DNA of 9,575 nt from Planctomycetaceae bacterium (lineage in GTDB: Bacteria > Planctomycetota > Planctomycetia > Pirellulales > Pirellulaceae): NCBI GenBank assembly GCA_007129635.1, contig SKVE01000215.1, positions 1 through 9,575 of the forward strand. Reading direction: 5' to 3'. The notes beneath the pieces are model-generated. The model was not told where the DNA came from, ran no database searches, and was given only the letters and a program-made list of their open reading frames with translations. The translations under genes and the position numbers were made by a program. Shown here piece after piece: positions 1 to 7,330 of this stretch; position 1 is the stretch's first letter, and the number at the start of each line of letters is the position of its first letter.

Positions 1-136
1 AGCAAGAGACCGGCCACAGCGCAAGAGACCGGCCACAGCGCAAGAGACCAGCCACAGCGCAAGAGACCGGCCACAGCGCAAGAGACCGGCCACAGCGCAA
101 GAGACCGGCCACAGCGCAAGAGACCGGCCACAGCGC
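1..136. repeat. Tandem array of a 19-bp unit (at least 7 copies)
   Basis: Seven head-to-tail copies of GCAAGAGACCGGCCACAGC start at 2, 21, 40, 59, 78, 97 and 116. The array begins before the left edge and stops at about 136. Copies are identical except for one G-to-A change at position 50 in the third copy. There are no spacers, so it is not a CRISPR array. The unit length is not a multiple of three and contains no stop codon in any frame, so all six frames stay open across it and coding potential cannot be judged from openness. Nineteen bp is a little under two helical turns, so each copy presents nearly the same DNA face. The near-identity suggests recent expansion or homogenisation (a VNTR-type minisatellite). 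No function can be assigned. Confidence 0.95.
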
Positions 137-169
137 TGCGGGTAGAATATTTCCTGCGAGTTGCCTGAG

Positions 170-198
170 AGCAGTCGGTCATCCGAACGCCGACTGCT
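170..198. other. Inverted repeat, 9-bp stem
   Basis: AGCAGTCGG (170-178) pairs perfectly with CCGACTGCT (190-198) around an 11-nt loop. It lies between the tandem array and the redoxin gene, about 65 bp past that gene's stop. The right arm is followed by only a short T run on the plus strand and there is no T run on the minus strand, so it is a poor Rho-independent terminator. It may be a secondary transcript end or a protein-binding palindrome. Confidence 0.6.
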
Positions 199-230
199 TT
201 AGGCTCTGGGGTTGACGAATCAAAGAGCAG

Positions 231-249
231 AACGCTCGAACCGAGCGTT
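231..249 (-). terminator. Probable terminator of the redoxin gene
   Basis: AACGCTCG (231-238) and CGAGCGTT (242-249) form an uninterrupted 8-bp stem with a 3-nt loop, 13 bp downstream of the stop codon of the minus-strand redoxin gene. Read on the minus strand, the stem is followed by CTGCTCTTTG, a weak T-rich tail. Position and stem strength fit a Rho-independent terminator; the poor T tract lowers confidence. Confidence 0.5.
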
Positions 250-262
250 AGTAGCGGATTTG

Positions 263-787
263 TCACCCCTTTCCCTTGGCGATGGCGGGCTCGGTTCGAC
301 TGACCTTGCCGGTTTTGGCCAGTTCGATACTATCGGCCACCACTGCCTCGGGCAAGTCCCCGCCACTGCCTTCATGGATGAACTGGATCGTACCTTCTTT
401 GTCGATCAGATAGAACGTCGGCGTGTGATTCGCGCCGTAGGCCTTGGCGTTTTTCAGGTCCTGGTCCGATGCTGTCGGAAATGTATAGTTGTTGTCAGCC
501 ATCCACTTTGCCAGACCGTCCGCATCCAGCTTCCGCTCCGAATTCAGCACCAGGATGCCCAGATCGTGACCGGCTTCATGCAGTTTTTGCATCTGCGGCA
601 TCTCCGCGCGAGCCCACGGGCAGGAGGTGGCTGAGATTACCAGCAGCAACGGCTGCTGGCCTGTGAAGTCATCGAGCGTTACGCGGCGATGTACGGTGAA
701 GTCGGGCGCTTTACTGCCCCGCTCCACATCAGCCATCACAGTGCCGGTAAGTCCCACAATGAAACAAACCAAACAAAACCTGTTCAT
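263..787 (-). CDS. Secreted thioredoxin-fold redoxin with a single active-site cysteine
   Basis: A 174-aa thioredoxin-fold (TlpA/AhpC-TSA-like) protein, probably periplasmic. Residues 1-19 (MNRFCLVCFIVGLTGTVMA) form a signal peptide likely cut after VMA. The redoxin domain follows: APDF at 27-30, a hydrophobic strand LLLVISAT at 47-54, the active site SCPWAR at 55-60, and the cis-proline motif HTPTFYLID at 121-129. The motif aligns with the WCPPCRAEMP of TlpA-type thioredoxins, but the second cysteine is Ala59. Only Cys56 remains, so a normal dithiol cycle is not possible within this motif; a monothiol, peroxidase-like or structural role is more likely. Three tandem ATGs (793, 790, 787) precede the signal peptide. 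I chose 787 because GGGAG lies 8 nt upstream of it; 790 is also possible. The reading frame extends to 1102, but that part looks non-coding. It lies downstream of the haem gene in the same orientation, with its own promoter in the gap. Exact substrate unknown. Confidence 0.82.
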   Translation of the reverse strand: MNRFCLVCFIVGLTGTVMADVERGSKAPDFTVHRRVTLDDFTGQQPLLLVISATSCPWARAEMPQMQKLHEAGHDLGILVLNSERKLDADGLAKWMADNNYTFPTASDQDLKNAKAYGANHTPTFYLIDKEGTIQFIHEGSGGDLPEAVVADSIELAKTGKVSRTEPAIAKGKG

Positions 788-928
788 CATCATCACTCCC
801 AAGGGCGTTGGTGGAGTAAAACCTTGACGCAATCCCGAATCCGGGGACTGCGTCGAAACACGTTCCGCATTCGCTCGCACCAACCGCTGTTCGGCAAGGT
901 GCGCCGAATGACGGGAGTAGATCTCCTG

Positions 929-957
929 ATTGTAACAATTCTCGTTAGCAGCGGCAA
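929..957 (-). promoter_or_regulatory. Sigma-70-type promoter for the redoxin gene
   Basis: On the minus strand, TTGCCG (957-952) and TACAAT (934-929) are separated by exactly 17 bp, matching consensus at 4/6 and 5/6 positions. Transcription would start near 922 and give a leader of about 135 nt before the ATG at 787. The -10 box lies within an 11-bp palindrome (929-939, ATTGTAACAAT), which could serve as an operator. The promoter implies the redoxin can be made independently of the upstream haem gene. Confidence 0.5.
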
Positions 958-989
958 GTCCCTCGATTGCTAGTCGCTTGCGGCCCTGT

Positions 990-3900
990 CTATTCTTCTG
1001 TTTGCGGCGCGCGAGCTGTGGCGGGCAGCGATTCCCGCTGGGGCGGGCCGCCGCAATCGGGGCGTTTATTGATGAAGTCGCCGTAGTACGGTGCGTTGGC
1101 ATCGACCCAGGTGACCAGCGCGGTCCAATCGTCTGCGGTCAACGACGCGTGCTCGCGATGCAGGGGATCGTCCAGCAGCGTGCGGATCAAGCGGCTCTGG
1201 TGGGAACCGAACTGCTTTGGCTGGGTGATCGAGGCATCAGAAAAACGGTCGGCGGTCGATACCAACATAGAACTGGTGGGCTTGCCGTCCCCTCGGCTGC
1301 CGAACAGCGTGTGGTACGACATCAACAGGCCGTCGTCGGCGCGCACCGCACTCAAGTCGATTCCTCCCTCGGGTCGCTTGGCGCCGTGACACTCCACACA
1401 ATTCCGGTCGAAGACCGGCTGTACCAACCACTCGTAACCCAACAACCGCTCGGAACCCCACGACGGCGGCGTGGGAACCGAGGCGGCTCGCGTCAATGCT
1501 AGACTCAACCCAGTTGTTGCCTCGGGCGGACGGCCTTGCGATTCGTGGCATCCGTGGCAGCTACGGACCTCGCCCGGCTTCATAGAAACGAACGACCGCA
1601 TTCGCCGGATCTCCATCTGCCGATCATCAAGGGCCTGGAAATAGATGGCCACGTCGGCGGGGACTGTGAAGTAGGCCGAACCGTCCGGCTCGACCGGCAC
1701 CGTCCCGATCACCCGGACCGGCGACCAGCTTTGGAACGCCAGTTGTCTCTGCCCCGCCACGCCGGAGATGTAGTCCAGCGTCCCCCCTTCCGGATCGTAT
1801 GGCCAAGGCACGTGCTGTGCGATGCGCAGGTGCCGGATCGAGCCGCGCTCGATTTCCGGCATGTGGCGGTACACATCGGCGACAAAACAAATCGCCTGGC
1901 CCTCCGATCCGGACGACTCCGCCTGGACAGCCCCTGGCGTGGACTGGTCGGCTGGCGTCCATTCGGTCAATAGCGGCGGTCGTGGCCTGGGCCGTAGTGG
2001 AATCGGCGTCGCGGAGCCCAGCAGCGGATCGCGGTGCAGCAGTTCGCGGTTGCCATAGGCGTCGATCACGTATAAGCCGAATCCGTTCGAGTCGACGCCG
2101 GCCGGTGCGGTACAGTTGGGCCGGGCATAGGCGTAGGACACCAGAAAGCACGTCTCGCTCAACGCCCACGGGCTCCGGTACAGCCCGCCCGCATCGGCTA
2201 CTCCGCCCAGATCGACAGGGTGACCGGCCATCGGACCTTCCTGCGGCTTGACGCCCGGCGTCACGATCCGCAACCCGGACTCGGCGTTCAGCCCATGCCC
2301 CGGATCGATGGTCACCACCGGCCCGTAGCTGAACGTGTGATGGCCGGTGGCGATGGCTACCAGCTTGGCGGTGCCGGGGATGCTGCGCGCGGTCCGCAAC
2401 GCCAGCGGCGCCGGCATGTGCTGTTTGAACAGTGCGTCGGACATCGAACCGTCGGGACGAGCCGTCCACAGCGAGTGGACTTCCATGAAATCCCGTTCCT
2501 GGTACTCCCAGTGCGTGTACACGATGCGCCCATCGTCCAGACTGTACGGGTACCGGTCCAGGTCCTTGCTGTGAGTGAACGGGCGGACGATCGGTTGCGG
2601 CTCGTAGCGAGCCAACCTGTCGGCGGACGGCGCAACCAGGCGACTGCCGCCACGCGACAGCAGATACAGGTTCGGGTTCGTGTGGTCGTAGTCCACGATG
2701 CCGCACTGGGGGGCCGTGCCGCCTCGGTCGGACGCGAACACCACATCGCCGCTGGCCGTGTAAGCCGGCTCGAAGTCGCTCCAGTAAGGGTCATCGGTCA
2801 ATTGGACGATCTGCGAGCCGTCGATCGCCGCCTCGTACAACCGGACCGGCTCGAAAATCTTCCGCAACTCGAAGACATTCTGACCCTCGATGGCGTAACG
2901 TGTGGTGTCCACGGGCGGCGGCCAGTTGGGAAGTTGCGCATAGCTGAATAGGACGCGGTCGGCATCCCACCACAGGTCCAGGCCCCAGACGTAACCTGGT
3001 CCCAACCGGCCGTCCAGCAGCGGGCGTGCGGGACCGCCAGCGGCCAGATCGTCCAGGATCATGATGTCGCCCCCGGGTTTGTGCTTCCAGGCGTACGAAC
3101 GCGTGATGTTCCGCACGGTATGCGGCGTGTGTTGGGTGAGGAAGACGAGTTGCTGAAAGTCGAGCGCCGGGTTGGCCAGCACGATTTCGCGAAGCAAACG
3201 CCGCGCATCGAGCCACCGGCGGCGGGCGGTGTTCAATCCCCGTGGGCCCTGAGCCGCGGCTTCCGCCAGTTCCGCACGCACTTGGCTCAGTGCGGCCAGC
3301 TTGTCTTCCAGCGGGACCGGTGGATTTTGATCAGGCCAGAAGTCGGCTGTCATCCGTTGGGCGCGTTGCAGCATCGCGTCCAGATCGTCCAGCATCCTGG
3401 CGCCCTCGCGGTGGATGCCTCGAGAAACGGCTTGCCGGACCCAGTCGGCTTCCAACCGTTGCTGCGGGCTCAGTCCCAAGTAACGTTCCAGCCACGGTGC
3501 GGAATCGTCGCTGTGCCAAACGGCCTGTTGTCCATTGTTTTCGCCGCCCACCTTCATCGCGATCGCCCATTCGGCCATCCCGCGGGCGAATGGGTCGTCG
3601 CTGCCGAGCAATTCGCCCGCCCATCGGACCAGGTCGTTGTCCAACCGGTTCTGTTCGGCCAACCGCAGCAGCGACTCCGCAGCGCGGGCCGGGTGATCTT
3701 CGACCGTTTGGGCCAAGGTGTCTGCCGGGTCGTTCAAGTCATACTTATTGCGAAGCCGGGCATGGATCTGTGCGAACTGCTGGGCGTCGAGTGTCGCTCG
3801 GTAGACGATCAACTCAGCAAGGTCCCCTTCCAACGGCCAGAAGGTGCCCATGTTATCGGCCGTCTCGCGCCGCGCGCCCACCAGCACGTCGCCCGGCGAG

Positions 3901-4484
3901 CGGCCTTGACCGGCGGCGAACCGGACCTCCGGGCCATCGTGCAGGAGCTGAACTTGGCGACCGTCGCTGACCAAGGCGGCCAACTGCGGCCCGGCATCCT
4001 GCGGCGTCTCGCGGCGCACACCATGCACAATCCCGCCCAGACGGCCAGCGGCTGTGTAGAAGTGGTACGCTCGTCCCGTTTCAGGGCCGCCGCCTTGGGC
4101 CAGCAGCGTACCGAACTTGCCCTCGTCCGTCCGGTACACGGCGACGATGGTGAAGGGAGTGCCCGGCGGCAGGTCGAGAGCTGTTGGCTGGCCCAGGTTC
4201 AGGAATTGCCCACCGGTGAACCGGACCGCAGTTTGGCCGTTCACCGCGCCGTCGATCCGCCTCGGCCGATGACTGAAGTCCGTCTGCACAGCCCGATGTG
4301 CATGAGACGACCGGTCCTTCCACTCGACAACCCGGTCTTCGGCAAGCACCAGTGATGCTGAATCACTCGCGTCCAGCCACAGCACCAGCCCTTCCTGCGG
4401 CAGGACGAGTTCGTCCGCCGCAGCGCCCAGCCAACTGGCCAGCACCAACCCCACCGCCGTGAACGTTCCCACCTTTGTGCGCAT
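990..4484 (-). CDS. Exported LamG / hydrazine-synthase-alpha-like diheme cytochrome protein
   Basis: An 1164-aa exported protein. Residues 1-23 are a signal peptide ending GAAA|DE. Residues about 28-247 form a LamG/concanavalin-like domain (GLVLWLDASD, then WKDRSS, FTIVAVYRTD, LAELIVYRATL). Residues about 250-430 are a charged helical linker. The rest matches the planctomycete family related to the hydrazine synthase alpha subunit: PD40-type propeller strands (SDFEPAYTASGDVVFASDRG near 565-585; DGRIVYTHWEY near 650), SPWALSE near 771, PIPLRPRPRPP, and TVPVEPDGSAYFTVP near 930. Two c-type haem sites follow, C976-H-G-C979-H980 and C1029-V-E-C1032-H1033. His in FGSHQSRL (about 1094) is a candidate distal ligand. 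True hydrazine synthase alpha also carries two haems in its middle and C-terminal domains, but that enzyme belongs to anammox bacteria with beta and gamma partners, absent here, so hydrazine synthesis is not implied. Start 4484 is set by GGAG 8 nt upstream and the signal peptide; the frame extends to 4661 without coding character. Confidence 0.9.
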   Translation of the reverse strand: MRTKVGTFTAVGLVLASWLGAAADELVLPQEGLVLWLDASDSASLVLAEDRVVEWKDRSSHAHRAVQTDFSHRPRRIDGAVNGQTAVRFTGGQFLNLGQPTALDLPPGTPFTIVAVYRTDEGKFGTLLAQGGGPETGRAYHFYTAAGRLGGIVHGVRRETPQDAGPQLAALVSDGRQVQLLHDGPEVRFAAGQGRSPGDVLVGARRETADNMGTFWPLEGDLAELIVYRATLDAQQFAQIHARLRNKYDLNDPADTLAQTVEDHPARAAESLLRLAEQNRLDNDLVRWAGELLGSDDPFARGMAEWAIAMKVGGENNGQQAVWHSDDSAPWLERYLGLSPQQRLEADWVRQAVSRGIHREGARMLDDLDAMLQRAQRMTADFWPDQNPPVPLEDKLAALSQVRAELAEAAAQGPRGLNTARRRWLDARRLLREIVLANPALDFQQLVFLTQHTPHTVRNITRSYAWKHKPGGDIMILDDLAAGGPARPLLDGRLGPGYVWGLDLWWDADRVLFSYAQLPNWPPPVDTTRYAIEGQNVFELRKIFEPVRLYEAAIDGSQIVQLTDDPYWSDFEPAYTASGDVVFASDRGGTAPQCGIVDYDHTNPNLYLLSRGGSRLVAPSADRLARYEPQPIVRPFTHSKDLDRYPYSLDDGRIVYTHWEYQERDFMEVHSLWTARPDGSMSDALFKQHMPAPLALRTARSIPGTAKLVAIATGHHTFSYGPVVTIDPGHGLNAESGLRIVTPGVKPQEGPMAGHPVDLGGVADAGGLYRSPWALSETCFLVSYAYARPNCTAPAGVDSNGFGLYVIDAYGNRELLHRDPLLGSATPIPLRPRPRPPLLTEWTPADQSTPGAVQAESSGSEGQAICFVADVYRHMPEIERGSIRHLRIAQHVPWPYDPEGGTLDYISGVAGQRQLAFQSWSPVRVIGTVPVEPDGSAYFTVPADVAIYFQALDDRQMEIRRMRSFVSMKPGEVRSCHGCHESQGRPPEATTGLSLALTRAASVPTPPSWGSERLLGYEWLVQPVFDRNCVECHGAKRPEGGIDLSAVRADDGLLMSYHTLFGSRGDGKPTSSMLVSTADRFSDASITQPKQFGSHQSRLIRTLLDDPLHREHASLTADDWTALVTWVDANAPYYGDFINKRPDCGGPPQRESLPATARAPQTEE

Positions 4485-4558
4485 GATCTGGTCTCCAAGA
4501 GTCTTCCGAACAGGACGCGTAAAACGAACGCGGAATAAACCGTCAACCGAAGCCTCAT

Positions 4559-4587
4559 AGTATACCCAAGGTTCCCGCTTTTTGCGA
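4559..4587 (-). promoter_or_regulatory. Possible promoter of the LamG/haem gene
   Basis: On the minus strand, TATACT (4564-4559, 5/6 to consensus) is preceded 17 bp upstream by TCGCAA (4587-4582, 3/6). Transcription from about 4552 would give a leader of roughly 68 nt to the ATG at 4484. The -35 box is weak, which would fit activator dependence. This is a pattern match only. Confidence 0.35.
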
Positions 4588-4662
4588 TCCCCTGGGAATG
4601 GGAGACAATAATGCCTGTCCTTTTCGACTTTCGTACAAGAGGTCGATCGTAGATCATTCATC

Positions 4663-4691
4663 TTTCGAAGAATGGCGAAAGTTGCTAATAT
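4663..4691 (+). promoter_or_regulatory. Possible promoter of the POTRA gene (extended -10)
   Basis: TAATAT (4686-4691) is preceded directly by TGC, an extended -10 pattern, and 17 bp upstream by the weak box TTTCGA (4663-4668). The start would lie near 4698, about 55 nt before the ATG at 4753. A short hairpin, CCCTA (4717-4721) with TAGGG (4726-4730), would fall in the leader. It runs divergently from the LamG/haem promoter about 75 bp away, so one regulator could serve both. Confidence 0.33.
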
Positions 4692-4752
4692 GCCGGCGCT
4701 GAAGTGGTGTGTTCCGCCCTAGGCGTAGGGTTCGCTTGACGAAAGGATTTGG

Positions 4753-7176
4753 ATGAGCGTCATAACCACCCGGTTGATGGTCGGGCTGAGTCTCCTGGCC
4801 TGTCTCTCTGTATTGACGGCTATGGAACCCGAGCCGGTGGATCAGTTCGGCAACATGTCGAATTTGATGGTGCATGGTGCGCACGCTTTCGCGCCGCAGC
4901 AGCTCCGCGATGTGCTCACAGGCGATTTTCCCACGATTGTCGCGGCCCATCCCCGTGCCTCGCTGGAGTCGCTTCCGCGGATCGTGCAAGGACGTTTGCT
5001 GGCTGGTTACCATCAAGCCGGTTACGCGGACGCGCGTGTCGAGGTCCGGATCAACCGGGTGCAGCACTGTCTGGAGGCGATGATCGACGAGGGGCCGGTG
5101 TACCTGTGCGGCGATGTCAGGATCGAAGGGGCGGTGTCGATTCCGGTCGCTGAGTTGATCGAGCGGTTGACGCTGCCGTACGTGCCTGAGAAGGCCATCC
5201 AGCCGGTATTCTCCGCTCCGCCGGCGCGTCATCAGGTCCACTGGTTGGATCGCAATGGCAGGAAGGTGGCTCTGAAAGAAGCGGTTTGGCCGCACGGCAA
5301 GCCGGCGCGGATGTCCGCCATGGCACGCGACTATCTGAACAAAACGGTGCGGGCCGCTCTGTGGGACTTTGGGTTTGGCGCGTCTCAGTTCCAGCTCGAG
5401 CTAGTGGTGGATCGGGCGACCCGGACGGTGGAGTTGGTAGTGACGTTGATCGACGAGGGCCCGCCGACGGTGATCGAAGATATCGAGATCGTCGGTGCGA
5501 TACGCAATGGGCGACAAGCCATCCTGGATTACCTGGAGCTGCGTCCCGGTTCGCTGTTGACCCGGCGCGAACGGAGTCGGCTGAAGTATATGCTCTGGCG
5601 CAGTGGGCGTTTCCTCGATTTGAAACTGGAACCGAAGGCGACATTCGCCGGGGATTCTCCAGCCAGATTGCGGATTACTCTGATCGAATCGCCTGATGCA
5701 CCTGGATTGAACCAGCCGCTGACTCGCGAGCAGCAGGCGTTGTTGCGGCTGAGCGAGTGGCTGGCAAACGAGGACGGTTGGCAAGCGGATCTCTACTGGT
5801 CGACCACGAGTCAGGCGGGCCAGACCGAAATGATCCTGTCCCCGTCGCACGGTTTTTCCAGTTGGTCTCGTGCCGTGTCAGTAGATGGCTCGCTGAATGA
5901 CTCGGCGAGTCTTGCCGTACTTTCGGTGCCGGGCACGCTGGCATTGCTGCTGCCAGGTCGCGGTCAGCGTTTCGAGATATCTCGTCCCAACGGCCACATC
6001 AACGTGATGGTGTGCATCGACCAAAACGATGATCCGGAGCAACCTGACAAGTACTTCCGACTCAAGATGCTTCTGGAGAGATCGTCGAACAATGACCAGC
6101 ACCACGAAAACCCGCTACAGTTGTGCTTCACCATCTCTCCGCCCGTCGCCATCGCGTTGTCCACGCGCCAGTTCGTACAGCCTGTTTGGGAGGGCGACCA
6201 ACTGACCCTTCGATTCCGGAACGACAGCATCGTCGTCGATGCCAAGACAGGCCGCCTGCTGCGGCTGACCGGCAGCTCCAAGTACGGCAGGATTCACGGC
6301 GAGTTTCGCGAGGGCGCGTTCGCCAAATCAGCAGCCCCGTTGCTCCAGCAGCGGGAGACCGCTGCCAATCGCTTTCAGGCAGACCGTCCCTTGAGTTCGC
6401 TGCTGATGGTCTTGACCGAGGAGCAATGGATCCGCCCCTTCTTCACATATTGCGCCCAAGTTAAGCCAGCCTTAGATACCGAACAATGGCGCCCTGATTC
6501 GTGGCGTCTCGCGCGACGTTTGATCGAGCTGGATGTTCTTCAACCGATCGATCAGTGGATTGTACGGACGATCAGCCAGGATGAAACCAAGTTCATCATC
6601 CCCCATGACTACCATTCTAGGCTGTGCTTAAACCTTATGATTGGAAGCAGTCTACCTCTGGCGGACCATTTCTTCCCGCGGGGGACGTGGCCCTGGATCG
6701 TCTGGCGTGAGACAGGGCTAACCATCGCCGGGCATGGTTCGCACACCACTGAAGAACTGCGCCGCGCGTTTTACAGCGACGAGATCGGACCCGTCTGTCA
6801 TCTCGTCATCGCCTGGGTGCTGATGCCTTTCAAGCCCGGCGTGGCCTCCCTTTTCGCCGAACGCGGCTTGACCATGATGGACGTCGATTTCTTCCGCCAC
6901 GATTACCATCCTCTGCTGGATGGAAACAGCCTGGCCGGAAGCTGCCTGTTGCGAGCCGGTGAAATCCTGCGCGAACTTGAGCCGGACGAAGTCCAACAAC
7001 TGACCGACAACTTGCCCGAACCCTGGCGGGCCAGCATCGCCTCCCTGGCCGATCACCTGCGCCAACAACGAGGCGAACCGATCGATACCGCCTTGTCCAG
7101 CGCCCTGCACGCCAGTTGGAACCACGGCTGGTCCGCCCTGGTCGCTCAGCAATTAAGCCGACTGAAAACCCGGTAA
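4753..7176 (+). CDS. Exported protein with three POTRA-like repeats and no visible barrel
   Basis: An 807-aa protein with a signal peptide (residues 1-23, hydrophobic core LMVGLSLLACLSVL). Three consecutive repeats have the POTRA pattern seen in BamA/Omp85 proteins. Repeat 1 is about 35-114 (LMVHGAHAFAPQQLRDVL to GYADARVEVRI, closing IDEG). Repeat 2 is about 115-236 (PVYLCGDVRIEGAVSI, closing LIDEG). Repeat 3 is about 237-313 (PPTVIEDIEIVGAI, RRERSRLKYMLWRSGRF, ending LRITLIES). In Omp85 proteins a 16-stranded barrel would follow. Here residues 340-530 look beta-rich but soluble (VVDAKTGRLLRLTG at 494-507), and 550-807 look alpha-helical, ending in LKTR with no C-terminal aromatic signature. 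I infer a periplasmic scaffold or assembly factor rather than a pore. The start is supported by AAAGGA (4742-4747), 5 nt before the ATG. It is transcribed divergently from the LamG/haem gene. The function of the C-terminal 470 residues is unknown. Confidence 0.85.
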   Translation: MSVITTRLMVGLSLLACLSVLTAMEPEPVDQFGNMSNLMVHGAHAFAPQQLRDVLTGDFPTIVAAHPRASLESLPRIVQGRLLAGYHQAGYADARVEVRINRVQHCLEAMIDEGPVYLCGDVRIEGAVSIPVAELIERLTLPYVPEKAIQPVFSAPPARHQVHWLDRNGRKVALKEAVWPHGKPARMSAMARDYLNKTVRAALWDFGFGASQFQLELVVDRATRTVELVVTLIDEGPPTVIEDIEIVGAIRNGRQAILDYLELRPGSLLTRRERSRLKYMLWRSGRFLDLKLEPKATFAGDSPARLRITLIESPDAPGLNQPLTREQQALLRLSEWLANEDGWQADLYWSTTSQAGQTEMILSPSHGFSSWSRAVSVDGSLNDSASLAVLSVPGTLALLLPGRGQRFEISRPNGHINVMVCIDQNDDPEQPDKYFRLKMLLERSSNNDQHHENPLQLCFTISPPVAIALSTRQFVQPVWEGDQLTLRFRNDSIVVDAKTGRLLRLTGSSKYGRIHGEFREGAFAKSAAPLLQQRETAANRFQADRPLSSLLMVLTEEQWIRPFFTYCAQVKPALDTEQWRPDSWRLARRLIELDVLQPIDQWIVRTISQDETKFIIPHDYHSRLCLNLMIGSSLPLADHFFPRGTWPWIVWRETGLTIAGHGSHTTEELRRAFYSDEIGPVCHLVIAWVLMPFKPGVASLFAERGLTMMDVDFFRHDYHPLLDGNSLAGSCLLRAGEILRELEPDEVQQLTDNLPEPWRASIASLADHLRQQRGEPIDTALSSALHASWNHGWSALVAQQLSRLKTR

Positions 7177-7205
7177 GCACCGTTCGAGAAATAACCGTCC
7201 AATGT

Positions 7206-7239
7206 CCCTCGCCCCTCGTGGGAGAGGGCAGGGTGAGGG
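7206..7239. repeat. REP-like extragenic palindrome
   Basis: CCCTCGCCC (7206-7214) pairs with GGGTGAGGG (7231-7239) through eight Watson-Crick pairs and one G-U pair. Alternatively CCCTC (7213-7217) pairs with GAGGG (7224-7228). The composition (CCCTCGCCCC, then GGGAGAGGGCAGGGTGAGGGG) is typical of a class of GC-rich intergenic palindromes dispersed in many bacterial genomes. It follows the POTRA gene by 29 bp. Copy number elsewhere cannot be seen from this window. Confidence 0.65.
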
Positions 7240-7257
7240 GGCAGAAAGTGCGTCAGT

Positions 7258-7279
7258 GATCAAAAGGAGATCAAAAGGA
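7258..7279. repeat. Two tandem copies of an 11-bp unit
   Basis: GATCAAAAGGA occurs at 7258-7268 and again directly at 7269-7279. The second copy runs into AAAAGGACAGGCAT (7273-7286), whose exact reverse complement lies at 4611-4624. Confidence 0.7.
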
Positions 7280-7330
7280 CAGGCATCATCTTACAGAACC
7301 TAGGATGGCAGAAAGAACGCGAGGGGAAGG

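Noticed and set aside
1..136. CRISPR array
   Set aside because: Copies abut with no unique spacers and the unit is only 19 bp.
788..1102. N-terminal extension of the redoxin frame to 1102
   Set aside because: It would overlap the end of the upstream gene, covers a good promoter, and precedes a clear signal peptide with its own ribosome site.
3081..4355. A 424-codon open frame on the plus strand inside the LamG/haem gene
   Set aside because: It is wholly antisense to a gene with recognisable domains and a signal peptide. Long antisense frames are common in such GC-rich codon usage, and its translation has no domain pattern.
990..4484. A true hydrazine synthase subunit and anammox metabolism
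   Set aside because: No beta or gamma subunit genes are adjacent, the LamG fusion is unlike the enzyme subunit, and related proteins occur in planctomycetes that do not perform anammox.
4485..4661. N-terminal extension of the LamG/haem frame to an ATG at 4661
   Set aside because: It would bury the signal peptide at residue 60, overlaps the putative promoter, and lacks the ribosome site found at 4484.
4654..5644. Minus-strand frames of 213 and 175 codons over the POTRA gene start
   Set aside because: They are Arg/Pro/Ser-rich shadows opposite a frame with signal peptide and POTRA pattern.
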